From Pyxidicoccus caerfyrddinensis (GTDB lineage Bacteria; Myxococcota; Myxococcia; Myxococcales; Myxococcaceae): 64,000 bases of DNA. This document shows positions 17,313 through 28,367 of the stretch, piece by piece. The position numbers and the translations under genes are program-made. The stretch spans positions 372,001-436,000 of the forward strand of contig NZ_JAAIYA010000002.1 in the NCBI RefSeq assembly GCF_010894405.1, read 5' to 3'. Each line of letters opens with the position of its first letter. Position 1 is the first letter of the stretch. A model generated the notes under the pieces. That model saw nothing but the letters and a program-made list of their open reading frames with translations, was not told the DNA's origin and did no database searches.

Positions 17313-18178
17313 CGTTGCGCATCCGCACCATCGCCCGGCTGACGGGCATCCGCGAGGCCACGCTGCGCGCGTGGGAGCGGCGCTATGGCTTCCCGCGCCC
17401 GCACCGCACCGAGGGCAACAACTACCGCGTGTACTCGCGCGACGAGGTGGAGGCCATCCGCCGCGTCGCGCGCCTCATCCAGCAGGATGGCCTGTCGGTG
17501 AGCGAGGCGATTGCGCAGGTGCGCGCCACGCCGCTGAGGGATTTGCCCCCGCCGGTGCAGCTGACCGAGCGCTTCTGGTCCGCCGTCATGGTGCTGGACG
17601 GGGACGAGGTGACGCGCGTGCTGGACGAGGCGCAGGCCGCCATGGACGTGGAGGCGTACTGCGACACGTTCCTCATGCCGCTCCTGCGGGAGATGGGCGT
17701 GCGGCTGGACATCGCGCGCGAGCACCTGGCGTCCGCCTTCATCCGCCACCGGCTGCGGCAGGTGCTGGACGCGGTGGAGCCCGTGGACGACGGGCCCCGC
17801 GCGCTGCTCGCGTGCCCGGCGAGGGACCACCACGAGGGCGGGCTGCTGGCGCTGGCGCTGCACCTCAAGCGCAAGGGCTGGCGGGTGACGATGCTGGGCG
17901 CGGACACGCCGGCCGAGGCGCTGCACGGCGCCTGCGCGCAGGTGCGGCCGGACGTCGTGGCGCTGTCCTTCGTGCGCCGGCGCGAGCCGGACGAGTTCCT
18001 GGAGGTGTTGGGGGACGCACTGCGGGCCTGTGCGCCCTTCCCCGTCGTGGTAGGAGGGGCCGGCGCCCGCGAGCACCTGAAGACGCTCTTCACGCTCGGG
18101 GCGCAGTACGCGGAGTCCTCGGAAGAGCTCGTCGCCATCTGGAACCAGGTGCGCAACGCCCAGAATCGTCGTACCTGA
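17309..18178 (+). CDS. carA: MerR-type repressor with B12-fold domain, CarA
   Basis: A 289-residue regulator. The N-terminal MerR winged helix-turn-helix (IRTIARLTGIREATLRAWER, then RYGFPRP) binds DNA; the C-terminal part has the cobalamin-domain motif ARDHHEGGLLALALH (DxHxxG). Compared with CarH next door, the cap helix segment reads GVRLDIAREH: the Trp-His pair is replaced by Leu-Asp and about five residues are missing before EH. This agrees with reports that M. xanthus CarA acts without B12 and is switched off by the antirepressor CarS, which is not in this window. It should repress the operon through the repeats at 7329-7383. Confidence 0.92.
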   Translation: MTLRIRTIARLTGIREATLRAWERRYGFPRPHRTEGNNYRVYSRDEVEAIRRVARLIQQDGLSVSEAIAQVRATPLRDLPPPVQLTERFWSAVMVLDGDEVTRVLDEAQAAMDVEAYCDTFLMPLLREMGVRLDIAREHLASAFIRHRLRQVLDAVEPVDDGPRALLACPARDHHEGGLLALALHLKRKGWRVTMLGADTPAEALHGACAQVRPDVVALSFVRRREPDEFLEVLGDALRACAPFPVVVGGAGAREHLKTLFTLGAQYAESSEELVAIWNQVRNAQNRRT

Positions 18179-18191
18179 CTTCACTCGCGAC

Positions 18192-19085
18192 ATGGCCGAG
18201 CGCACCTACCGAATCCACATCGCCGCCGAGCTCTCCGGAGTGCGAGTGGAGCTCATCCGCGCCTGGGAGCGTCGCTACGGCGTGCTCAACCCCCAGCGCA
18301 CGCCGTCCGGCTACCGCGTCTACACGGACCGGGACGTGGCCCTGCTCAGGCGGCTGAAGAAGCTCACCGACGAGGGCGTGGCCATCAGCGAGGCGGCGAA
18401 GCTGCTGCCGCAACTGCGCGCGGAGCTGGGCGCGGAGTCGCCCGCCGTCACGAGCAGCGGCCAGGGCACGAGTGTGAACGCGTGGCTGGAGGCGGCCCTG
18501 GCCGCGGCCGACGCGTATGACCAGGCGCGGGTGTCGGCGGTGGTGGACGAGGTGCTCGCCGCGCTGCCGCCGCTGCGGGCCTTCGACGACGTGCTGGCCC
18601 CGCTGCAGCGGGAAGTCGGAGAGCGCTGGCACGCGGGGCAGCTGTCGGTGGCGCAGGAGCACCTGGTGACGCAGGTGGTGCGGGCGCGGGTGGTGAGCCT
18701 GCTGCACGCGGCGCCCAACAGCGGGCGCAAGCACGCGGTGCTGGCGTGCTTCCCGGACGAGGAGCATGAGCTGGGGCTGCTCGGCGTGGCGCTGCGGCTG
18801 CGGCACTCGGGGGTGCGGGTGACGCTGCTGGGGCAGCGCATGCCGGCGGTGGACCTGGGGCGCGCGGTGGCGGAGTTGCGGCCGGACTTCGTGGGCCTGT
18901 CGGCGGTGAACAACAAGGGCGCGGCGGTGTTCCAGGACACGCTGTCGCGCCTCGTGGAAGCGCTGCCCCCGGGCGTGCCGCTCTGGCTGGGAGGCCCGGC
19001 GGCGCAGGCCTGGCCGGAGGTGAGCCTGCGCCTGGGGGTGCACGTGTTCTCCGACGAGGAGGACTGGGTGAAGCTGGCGGAGTAG
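18192..19085 (+). CDS. carH: Adenosylcobalamin-dependent light sensor/repressor CarH
   Basis: A 297-residue MerR/B12 photoreceptor. The DNA-binding domain reads IHIAAELSGVRVELIRAWER, then RYGVLNPQRT. The helical cap has ERWHAGQLSVAQEH, the WH(x8)EH pattern whose residues in Thermus CarH (W131, H132, E141, H142) contact adenosylcobalamin and form the light-induced His ligand. The Rossmann part has PDEEHELGLLG with the lower axial His. All photochemical residues are therefore present, so this should be a working B12 light sensor that represses in the dark. It follows carA by 13 bp and is the last gene of the operon; it ends 6 bp from the convergent ADYC gene. Confidence 0.94.
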   Translation: MAERTYRIHIAAELSGVRVELIRAWERRYGVLNPQRTPSGYRVYTDRDVALLRRLKKLTDEGVAISEAAKLLPQLRAELGAESPAVTSSGQGTSVNAWLEAALAAADAYDQARVSAVVDEVLAALPPLRAFDDVLAPLQREVGERWHAGQLSVAQEHLVTQVVRARVVSLLHAAPNSGRKHAVLACFPDEEHELGLLGVALRLRHSGVRVTLLGQRMPAVDLGRAVAELRPDFVGLSAVNNKGAAVFQDTLSRLVEALPPGVPLWLGGPAAQAWPEVSLRLGVHVFSDEEDWVKLAE

Positions 19086-19091
19086 GCCGCT

Positions 19092-20594
19092 TCAGTTCCC
19101 GACGCCGCCGTCCAGCGTGTTGCTGGCGGACTCGTTGAAGACGTGGCTGCCGTAGACATCCTGCGCTTCGTCGGCGCTGTCGCAGATTTGCGAGCACTTG
19201 CTGGTAGGGCCGCCGTAGGTGCCATAGGGGTTGTACGGGTCCCGGCAGTCATTCTCGACGCCGCCGTCGTTGCCGTAGATGGGTGGGTTGAGCTCCATGC
19301 ACTGCTGCGCGGGCAGGTGCTTCCAGCGCCAGTGGCTGAGGCACGCGGGGCCGATCGGGCTCCAGCCCGCCTCGAACGTCACGCCCTGCACCCCGGCATC
19401 CGCGGGCGGCACGGGGATGATGTTCGGCGTCAGGCTGTCCCAGGGGCGGATGGGCGTGCCGTTCTGGGTGAAGGAGGTGCCGTTGCCGCAGTAGTCCGCG
19501 CGCGCCATCCGGGTGCAGGCATGGTGTGCCAGCGTCACCTTCCCCGTCGACGAGCCGTCCAGCCACGGCTTGTAGCCCCAGCGGTAGCACTTGGCGATGA
19601 CGCCCGACTCACACCCCAGCGTGAAGACGGTGGTGCTGTCGGTCCGGTTCCCTGTCACGCTGTTGAAGACCCCCTTGATGGGCACCGCCCACGCCCAGCC
19701 CGCCGGGCCCGCGCTCTGGGCACACAGCTCCGTGGTGGGCGTGCCATAGCTGGGCCCGTAGCGCACCCGGTACAGGAAGGTGTCACCGCTCGCGTCCCAC
19801 GGGTCCCGGTCCTCGGGGCTGGAGACCGCCATGGCGTTGACGGCGTCGACCACTTCCAGGCGGAGGCCCGTGGTGGCTGCAGGCTGCGTCAGCATCTTCG
19901 CGCCAATCAGCTCCGTGCCGCGCAGCTCCTTGGTCGTCGCCGGGTAGCGGCCGCTGCTCGCCGCCAGTGACAGGGTCCAGCGCAGGGGGGAGGAAGAGGC
20001 CGCCCCGGCGAGCACCGTGTAGATGCCGCTCGCGGGGCAGACGAACGTCACATCCGGGCATGACGAGTTGCACGCGGAGGCATCGTCCCCCGAGCCCAGG
20101 TAGCCAGGGCCCTGGTACTCGCAGGGCTTTTCGCCCGAGCACACGCGCACCATCGGGTCACCCAGGCAGCTTCCAGCCTCGGTGCCACAGCCGCCGCTGG
20201 TGAGCCGGATGGTGAGGCCTGGCTTGCACAGACCCTGTCCCTCCACGCCCCAGCCACAGCTTCGCCTCACCCCCGTGGCTTGGAAGCCGGAGCAGGCCTG
20301 CAGGCTCGCGGTGGTGCCGGAGACCTGGAGCGGCATGGTGGCGACCATCTCTCCCTGGATGAGCCTCAGCGTGGCGCTCCGGTCGGTGCCCTCGTACTTC
20401 ACGGTGGCCCCCGTGAAGGACACGGACGTCACCGGCGTGCCGTGGAGCTGCGTGCCCTGGGAGTGGAAGCCGTCACTGCCCGCGGCGAACGCCTGCGCCT
20501 CCAGCGGGGGCGAGGCCCCGTCCGGAGGCACGTCGCAGGCGGCGAGGAGACAGGCGCACAGGTACGTCGGCAGCAGGCGGAGGAAGGGCGTCAC
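19092..20594 (-). CDS. ADYC-domain lipoprotein
   Basis: A 500-residue predicted lipoprotein. The GTG at 20594 gives a short signal sequence ending LLAAC, a lipobox with Cys about residue 19; longer in-frame starts upstream lack a signal and have non-coding codon use. The mature protein is Cys-rich (around 25 Cys), with SLQACSGFQATGVRRSCGW in the first third and RMARADYCGNGTSFTQNG, the signature of the ADYC domain, in the last third. This family is known mainly from myxobacteria and has no assigned function. It is probably at the cell surface. It converges on carH, and three copies of a 15-bp palindrome lie 90-148 bp upstream. Confidence 0.8.
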   Translation of the reverse strand: MTPFLRLLPTYLCACLLAACDVPPDGASPPLEAQAFAAGSDGFHSQGTQLHGTPVTSVSFTGATVKYEGTDRSATLRLIQGEMVATMPLQVSGTTASLQACSGFQATGVRRSCGWGVEGQGLCKPGLTIRLTSGGCGTEAGSCLGDPMVRVCSGEKPCEYQGPGYLGSGDDASACNSSCPDVTFVCPASGIYTVLAGAASSSPLRWTLSLAASSGRYPATTKELRGTELIGAKMLTQPAATTGLRLEVVDAVNAMAVSSPEDRDPWDASGDTFLYRVRYGPSYGTPTTELCAQSAGPAGWAWAVPIKGVFNSVTGNRTDSTTVFTLGCESGVIAKCYRWGYKPWLDGSSTGKVTLAHHACTRMARADYCGNGTSFTQNGTPIRPWDSLTPNIIPVPPADAGVQGVTFEAGWSPIGPACLSHWRWKHLPAQQCMELNPPIYGNDGGVENDCRDPYNPYGTYGGPTSKCSQICDSADEAQDVYGSHVFNESASNTLDGGVGN

Positions 20595-20683
20595 GTGGAG
20601 GACCTCGTTCTCTTTCTTTCGGGCAATCCCGGAGCATCCGGCATGCCAGCCACACCAACGCCCGAGACGGAAAGCCCTCGGTG

Positions 20684-20742
20684 CGGCAGGACTTGCCGGC
20701 ATGGCGGTGCTCGCGGGCAGACCTTGCCGGCAAGGTTTGCCG
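20684..20742. repeat. Three copies of the palindrome CGGCARGNNTTGCCG
   Basis: Units at 20684-20698 (centre GGAC), 20715-20729 (one mismatch at the first base) and 20728-20742 (arms CGGCAA/TTGCCG, perfect). They lie between the end of the kinase gene (20783) and the start of the ADYC lipoprotein (20594). The same 17-bp core CCGGCAAGGTTTGCCGG recurs exactly at 28320-28336. They may be REP-like elements, terminators or operators. Confidence 0.6.
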
Positions 20743-20782
20743 GGGGGGCGGCGGCTCCTGCCGGAAGAGCCCTTCAGGGCCT

Positions 20783-23700
20783 TCAGGGGCGGGGCGTGGC
20801 GCACACGCGCAGGCCAAGGAGGGCCTCGCGCTGGGTCCGCTCCACCACGTCGCGGTTGGCGGCGTGCGCCGTCAGGTCGCTCTGGTACCAGCTTCCGCCC
20901 TGCGCGGAGGGCTGCTCCGGGTCCACGTCGGAGCGCGTCCACTCCCACACGTTGCCGGCCAGGTCGTCCACGCCGAAGGGGCTGCGCGAGCGTGGGTGGC
21001 TGCCCACCTCGTCCGGGCCGAAGCCCCCGGGCTCCCGGCCGTACGTCACGTCGTGGTTGGCGTCGTCGGGGGCCAGCCACTCGCCCGAAGGGTAGCGCCG
21101 CCCGTCCGCACCCCTCGCGGCCCGCTCCCACTCGCGCTCCGTGCAGACGCGCGCGCCGGGCACGCGCCCCGTCCGGTCCAGCCAGGCCAGGTACGCCAGC
21201 GCGTCCTCGAAGGAGATGGACGACACCGGGAAGCGTAGCCAGTCCTGCACGGCGCGCCGGTTGCGCTTGTCGTAGCGCAGCGGCTCACCGTCCCGCACGC
21301 TGTAGCTGGCGGAGGCCGGGCGGAGGTCGAGCCGCCACCGGCCATCCGCCTCCCGCGACAGGCCCAGCACGGTGAGCCGCAGGCGGTTGCCGGGCATGCG
21401 CGCGGCGCGCTCCGCGGGAGGGAGCGTCTCCAGGAAGGCGATATACTGGGCGAACGTCACCTCGTGCCGGGCGATGAGGTACGCGCCCGTCTCCACCGTG
21501 TGCAGGGGCGGCGCGAAGAAGAAGGAGCGGCGCAGGTACTCGCTCTCCGACGCGCCCTGGAGGAAGCGTCCCGGGGGCACGTAGACGAAGCCCTCCGGCA
21601 CCGCCGCTGCCTCCGGCAGCGCCAGCTCCAGGGACAGGCGCTCGCCAGGTTCCAGCAGGAGGGGGACGCGGACGGGGAATCGCCCTGGCGCCTCCAGCAC
21701 CAGCAGGTGCGAGCCCGCTGGCAGCTCCACGTCGCGCAGCGGCGTCTCACCTACGACGCGACCCGCCTCCTTCTCGGCGTCTGGCCCGGTGCCGAGCAGC
21801 CGCACCCGTGCGCCCGGGGGCGAGCTGCCCACCGAGACGCGCGAGGGCGCTTCCAGTTGCTGGCCTCGCAGTCCGGAGTCGTCGTACGCCGCCAGCCGTG
21901 CCAGCCATTGCGAGCGTTGCTCGGGCTGGCGCCGCCGTGTCGCCCACTCGACGCGCTCGGCCAGCAGGTCCGCCAGGGGCTCCTTCACCTGGGCGCTTCC
22001 CGGGTCCAGGCCCCACGCCGTCTCCAGCGCGGCCAGGGCTCGCAGCGCGCTCGCCTCCGCGCCCTGTTCTTCCTCCCGCACCCGGGACCACAGCGCCTCC
22101 GCGGCCTCGCGGCGGTCCCTTCCTGGCGAGTCGAAGAGGGCGAAGGCCTCGTCGCGGAGACGGTCCGCCTCGGCGCCTCGCGCGAGGGCGGCGTCACGGT
22201 AGCGACGTGCTTCGCCCAGGTGCCCGGTGATGCGGGCCTCCAGTTGCGCGCGGGCCTGCACGCGGGTGACGCCCACCGCCGACAGCAGCACCAGCGGCAC
22301 CGCGACGGCCACCGCCCAGCGCGCGGCGCGGCGGCGGCGGAAGGTCTGCTCGGAGCGGGTGAGGAAGTCCTGCTCGCGCGCTCCCTCGATGGTGGCGCCT
22401 ACGGCGCGCACCTCGGAGAGCTGGCGCTCGCCGTAGAGCAGCTCCACGGGGCGGCCCAGGCGCTCCCACTCGGTGGCGGCGCGCTCCAGGCGGTGGCGCG
22501 CTGCGCGGCGCTGCTCGTCCTGGCCCAGCCAGCCGCGCAGCGTGTCCCAGCCCGTCACCAGGCTCTCGTGGGCCAGCGTGTAGACGCCCTCTCCGCCTTC
22601 GGCCTCGCCCGCGGTGAGCAGCCGGCCGCGCACCAGTCCGTCCAGCACCGCGCGTCCGGTGTCGTCATCCGGCCCGCGCAGCAGCTCCTCGCGGGTGCGG
22701 CGCACGCGGGTGCCCTCGGGCGTGACGAGCTCCAACAGCAATGCTTGCGCACGGGGGCGTTGGTCCGGCCGCAGCCGCGCCACCACCGCGTCCGCGTGAC
22801 GGGCCAGTGCGCCCTCGACGCCTCCGAGGGACTCCAGCGCGGCGGCGGGGATGAGGTGGCGCTCCCTGTCGCGTGCCTCCCATAGTGCCTCCAGCGCGAA
22901 CTGGAGCATGGGCAGGCCCCCGTCGGCGCGAGCGGCGGAGGCGACGAGCGCGTCCACCATGGCGGGGGACTCGAAGCGCACGCCCAGCGCGCGGGCGGGG
23001 CCTTCCACGGCCTCGCGCAGGCCGTGCTCCGTCAGGGCCCGTACGAGGTACAGCGCGCGTGGGAGTTCCTCGCCCAGGCCGGGCAGTGCCACCAGCCGGG
23101 TGAGACAGTCGCTGCGCGCGGTGGCCAGCACGCGGACGCGCGGGGCGCGGCGCAGCACCAGGGCCAGCTCCTCGGCGAGCCGGGCGGCCTGGGCGGGCTC
23201 GGAGAAGGTGACCAGCTCCTCGAGCTGGTCGAGGAAGAGCAGCACGGGCGGAGCGCTCGCGGGACGGCGGCGCAGGGCGCGCGCGAGGGCACCGGGCTCC
23301 TCCGTGGCCACGCGGGTGAGCAGGGCGTCCGCGCCTTCATCCAGCAGGGGAGACAGTGCTTCCGCCAGTGCTTCCAGCGGGCGGCGCCCGGGCGTGCAGG
23401 AGACGACGACGCGAGGGGGTCCGCCTTCCTCCAGGCCGGAAGTCGCGGCGAGGGGCAGCACGCCCGCGCGGCACAGCGAGGACTTGCCCACGCCGGAGTC
23501 GCCCGCGAGCAGGACGAAGGCCTCACCGCGCAGCCGGTCCACCACCTCGCGCAGCTCGGCCTCGCGGCCGAAGAAGACGCCCCGGTGCTCGGCGTCGAAG
23601 GCGCGCAGGCCGAGGTAGGGGTTGCCGGAGGGCAGAGCGCCGGCGGGACGCTCGGGGACGGAGAGTGCCTCCAGCGCTTCGCGCAGTGCGTCCCCGGACT

Positions 23701-25032
23701 CGAAGCGGCGGGACGGCTCGGCGGCGAGGCAGCGGTCCACCACGGCGGCGAGTCCGGGCGGAAGTCCGGGCGCGAGCGTCGCGAGCGGCGCGGGCGCGTG
23801 TTCCAGCACCGTGCGGCCCAGGTCTTCGAGCGAGACGTCCTGGTAGGGCGGGGCGCCGGCACACAGCTCGTAGAGGACCACGCCCAGCGCGTACACGTCG
23901 CTCGCGCGGCTGGCGGACTCACCGCGCCAGAGCTCCGGAGCGAGGTAGAGCGGAGTGCCGGGCACCATCCTCCACGACTCCGGAGAGGAGGTGCGCGTCA
24001 CGTCACCGGACGGCGCGGTGCCGAAGCTCGGCGGTGCGTCCTCGGAAGCGGAGGCGGACACGGGCCGAGGTTGCGTGTCGGGCGCGGCGGCGCTTTCAGC
24101 GTGCGAGGGGCCCGTCGAATGCGCCGCGCGTGGCGGAGCACGCTGCATGTCTCCCGGCAGCGGGCGCGTGTCCACCGCGGGCGAGCCAGGGGCGTCGCCC
24201 GCGTGTGCTGGAGCACGCCGCATGTCACCGGGCAGTGGGCGCGTGTCCACCGCGAGCGAGCCGGGAGCCTCGCCCGCGCGTGGTGAACCACGCTGCATGT
24301 CACCGGGCAGTGGGCGCGTGTCCACTGCAAGCGCGCCCGGAGCTTCGGCCCCCGCGAGTGGTGACTGCTCGCTTCCCTCGAGGACAGGCCGCGCTCCACT
24401 CCCATGCGCGCCCTCGGGCTCGGAGCCGGGCAGCGGGCGTGTGTCCACGGGCCGCGTCTCCCGCGCCTTCGCATCCACGGGCGCAGACGCGTCTCCAGGG
24501 AATGCACGCGAGGCCGCTCCGTCCAGGCGCTCCCGTGCCACCTCGCGCTGCTCCGCCAGTCCGAAGTCGAGCAGCTTCACCTCACCATCCTCGGAGAGGA
24601 TGGCGTTCGCCGGCTTGATGTCGCGGTGAAGCACGCCACACCGGTGTGCGGCGGCGAGCCCCCGCGCCAGGCCCACCCCCAACCTCAACACCTGCCGTCC
24701 CTCCACGGGACGAACCAGTTGGTCCAGCGGCTCGCCGCGCACGAGCTCGGACACGAGGTACGGCTGCCCGCGCACCTCGCCCACGCGGTGGATGGCCACC
24801 ACGTTGGGGTGCTGCAGGCGCGCAATCGCGCGGGCCTCCTGGAAGAAGCGCGCCCGGGCCGCCGCGTCCGGCAGCCTCCCCGCGGGCGTGGCGATGAACT
24901 TCACCGCCACCAGCCGCTCCAGCAGCGTGTCCTGCGCCAGGAACACCTGCCCCATGGCGCCGCGCCCCAGGGGGCGCAGCAGCCGGTACTCCTCGAACTC
25001 GCGAGGAGGCTCCAGCAGCCCGGGGCCCGCGC

Positions 25033-25036
<4 letters not shown>
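20783..25036 (-). CDS. Giant Ser/Thr kinase with NTPase, PEGA and formylglycine-enzyme-like domains
   Basis: A 1417-residue protein. The kinase domain starts near residue 17 with LGRGAMGQV, Lys46 in VAVKF, HRD at 137-139 and DFG at 157-159; all catalytic residues are present. The activation segment is abnormal: about 200 residues separate DFG from APE (366-368), filled by an acidic, Pro-rich stretch with VDTRPLPG four times (about 197, 238, 263, 288). After the kinase come an nSTAND-type NTPase (GDSGVGKSS near 510), one membrane segment (about 900-922), a PEGA domain (about 1065-1130) and an FGE/sulfatase-modifying-like domain (about 1145 to the end) with ERARGA-type [14 protein letters not shown] and [12 protein letters not shown]. 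The ATG at 25036 overlaps the stop of the FHA-sigma-54 activator by four bases, so the two are made together. Confidence 0.88.
24101..24325. repeat. Three in-frame 75-bp tandem repeats inside the kinase activation segment
   Basis: Units repeat at exactly 75 bp (shared CATGT at 24146, 24221 and 24296), encoding 25-residue modules with the core [13 protein letters not shown] fourth, more diverged copy lies about 41 residues N-terminal. The period is a multiple of three, so copy number could change without breaking the frame. Confidence 0.8.
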
Positions 25037-26859
<1,823 letters not shown>

Positions 26860-26954
26860 CGCGCGGGCGTCCATGCTGGCACGCCCGCGACGAGAGGAGC
26901 AACCCGGGGGCGGCGGGGCCGCGCGCCGCCTCCAGGGAGGTGGGGCCGCGAAGC

Positions 26955-27629
26955 TCACGGGCGGGACGTCATCGGCAGGCGCTCACCCGTGCGTGACAGG
27001 TAGACGCGAGACGCCAGCCGGGTGCCGTCACCCGCGGGCCGTAGCACCGCCTGTGCCCCCCGGATTCCGGCCGAGCGCTGGAGCGACATCAACAGCTCCG
27101 CGCGGGCCTCCGGCGTGTCATGCTCCACCTCCAGCACGCACAGCTTCGTGCGGCAGTCCACCCGGGTCAGGTGCGAGCCGGCGAGCTCCGGCGCGTGGAA
27201 GGCACCACTGAGTTTCTCCTCGGTGTTCCCCGCCCACGTCGTGTCCCGGGCCTCCGTCTGGACGGCAATCTCCAGCCGGGCGTCCAGCTCCGCGAGCCGC
27301 TCCTTGCGGACCTCCTCCGCCGCGGCCCGCTCCTCCTCGGCGGACCGCTTGCCCGCCTCGGGCGGCGGCTGTGCTTCAGTCCCAGCCACCGGGGTGGGCG
27401 CCGACGCGGACTCCACCTGCCGCGTCAGGCGCCCCTGCCCCTGACGCAGCGACTCCAGCTCCGCGCGCAATGCGCGCACCTCACGCTCCAACTCCGCGGG
27501 GGCCCGGGCCTCGGTGGCCACCGGAGGCGCGGTGGCCGCTTCCGGCACATTCCCCCTCATGCTCCACGCTCCAGCGGCGGCCACCACGACGACGGCCGAA
27601 CCCAGGACTCCCCAGCGGACCTGGCGCAT
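26955..27629 (-). CDS. Membrane-anchored coiled-coil protein of unknown function
   Basis: A 224-residue protein with one N-terminal membrane helix ([19 protein letters not shown], about 5-23), a heptad-rich coiled coil ([19 protein letters not shown], about 46-70), a charged helical linker, and a C-terminal globular part with [16 protein letters not shown] whose two Cys may form a disulfide. The topology suggests the bulk is periplasmic. I do not recognise a named family, although such proteins are common in myxobacteria. It precedes the FHA activator with either a 4-base overlap or a 95-bp gap, depending on that start. Confidence 0.72.
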   Translation of the reverse strand: MRQVRWGVLGSAVVVVAAAGAWSMRGNVPEAATAPPVATEARAPAELEREVRALRAELESLRQGQGRLTRQVESASAPTPVAGTEAQPPPEAGKRSAEEERAAAEEVRKERLAELDARLEIAVQTEARDTTWAGNTEEKLSGAFHAPELAGSHLTRVDCRTKLCVLEVEHDTPEARAELLMSLQRSAGIRGAQAVLRPAGDGTRLASRVYLSRTGERLPMTSRP

Positions 27630-27634
27630 GGCGG

Positions 27635-28150
27635 TTACTCGTAGACGACGAAGCTGGCGAGGACGGAGGAGTACTTCACGCCGGCGGTGGTGGACTGCGC
27701 CGGCAGCTCGCAGCGCAGGCTCAGGTAGCCGTTCGAGGACGCGTTCACCGAGGGCAGGTTGATGCTGAGCGTCCGGGGAGTGGAGAGGTCCGCCGTGCCC
27801 GCCGGGGTGCAGGCCTCGTCGTAGGCGAGCGTGGAGCCATCGTTGTCGGCCACGTAGCCGGTGCAGCAGACATCCGCGCTGAGGTGCGGGTCACTCACGG
27901 TGACGCTGACGGACATGTCCTCCGTGAAGTAGGGGGCGACGACGTTGCGCTGGATGGGGCAGACCACCTCGATGGCGCTGGCCGAGCTGTTGAGGAGGCG
28001 GCCGCTGCGGAAGATGGTCGGCGCGCCGAAGCCCGACACGGAGGTGCACAGCGAGCCCGGGTAGCTCGCCGTACCGGCGGCGGCGGGCAGGGCGCTCAGC
28101 AGCGAAAGGGCAATGACGGACTTCGACACGAAACCGTGGGTCTTCTTCAT
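27635..28150 (-). CDS. Small secreted cysteine-containing protein
   Basis: A 171-residue protein with a Sec signal peptide (SVIALSLLSALPAAAG, cleavage near residue 25). The mature part is Ser/Thr-rich and beta-like, with six Cys (in GSLCTSV, EVVCPI, DVCCTG, EACTP and LRCEL), suggesting disulfides outside the cytoplasm. No known family is evident. It begins after AAGGAACATCCCC. Three palindromes of the CGGCARGNNTTGCCG type lie 137-204 bp upstream, as for the ADYC lipoprotein. The next gene on the strand starts 5 bp after its stop. Confidence 0.75.
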   Translation of the reverse strand: MKKTHGFVSKSVIALSLLSALPAAAGTASYPGSLCTSVSGFGAPTIFRSGRLLNSSASAIEVVCPIQRNVVAPYFTEDMSVSVTVSDPHLSADVCCTGYVADNDGSTLAYDEACTPAGTADLSTPRTLSINLPSVNASSNGYLSLRCELPAQSTTAGVKYSSVLASFVVYE

Positions 28151-28286
28151 GGGGATGTTCCTTGAGCCGCGCGTCTCCCGTTTGAAGCCGCGTCATGCGG
28201 GCCGGGGATGCGTGCGTGCAGACCCCTAGAGCAACCGCGATGCCAACCCCGGAAGGCGCCCCTTCCCAGGGAGGGCCCCCCGCCTC

Positions 28287-28354
28287 CGGCAGGCCTTGCC
28301 GCGCCCGAGCCACCACGGCCCGGCAAGGTTTGCCGGCCCCGGCAGGAGTTGCCG
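28287..28354. repeat. Second cluster of the palindrome CGGCARGNNTTGCCG
   Basis: Exact matches at 28287-28301, 28321-28335 and 28340-28354. The middle copy with its flanks is identical over 17 bp to the copy at 20727-20743. The cluster lies between the stop of a lipoprotein gene (28368) and the start of a secreted-protein gene (28150). Confidence 0.65.
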
Positions 28355-28367
28355 ACGGCGCCGGAGC

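Noticed and set aside
20684-20742. CGGCARGNNTTGCCG units as sigma-54 promoters
   Set aside because: GG and GC dinucleotides are separated by 8 bases, not the 10 required for -24/-12 promoters, although an FHA-sigma-54 activator lies nearby.
20595-21131. Upstream extension of the ADYC lipoprotein
   Set aside because: It overlaps the kinase C-terminus and would bury the lipoprotein signal; the GTG at 20594 gives a clear lipobox.
24101-24325. 75-bp repeats as a CRISPR-like array
   Set aside because: Only three units, no unique spacers, and all are in frame within the kinase coding sequence.
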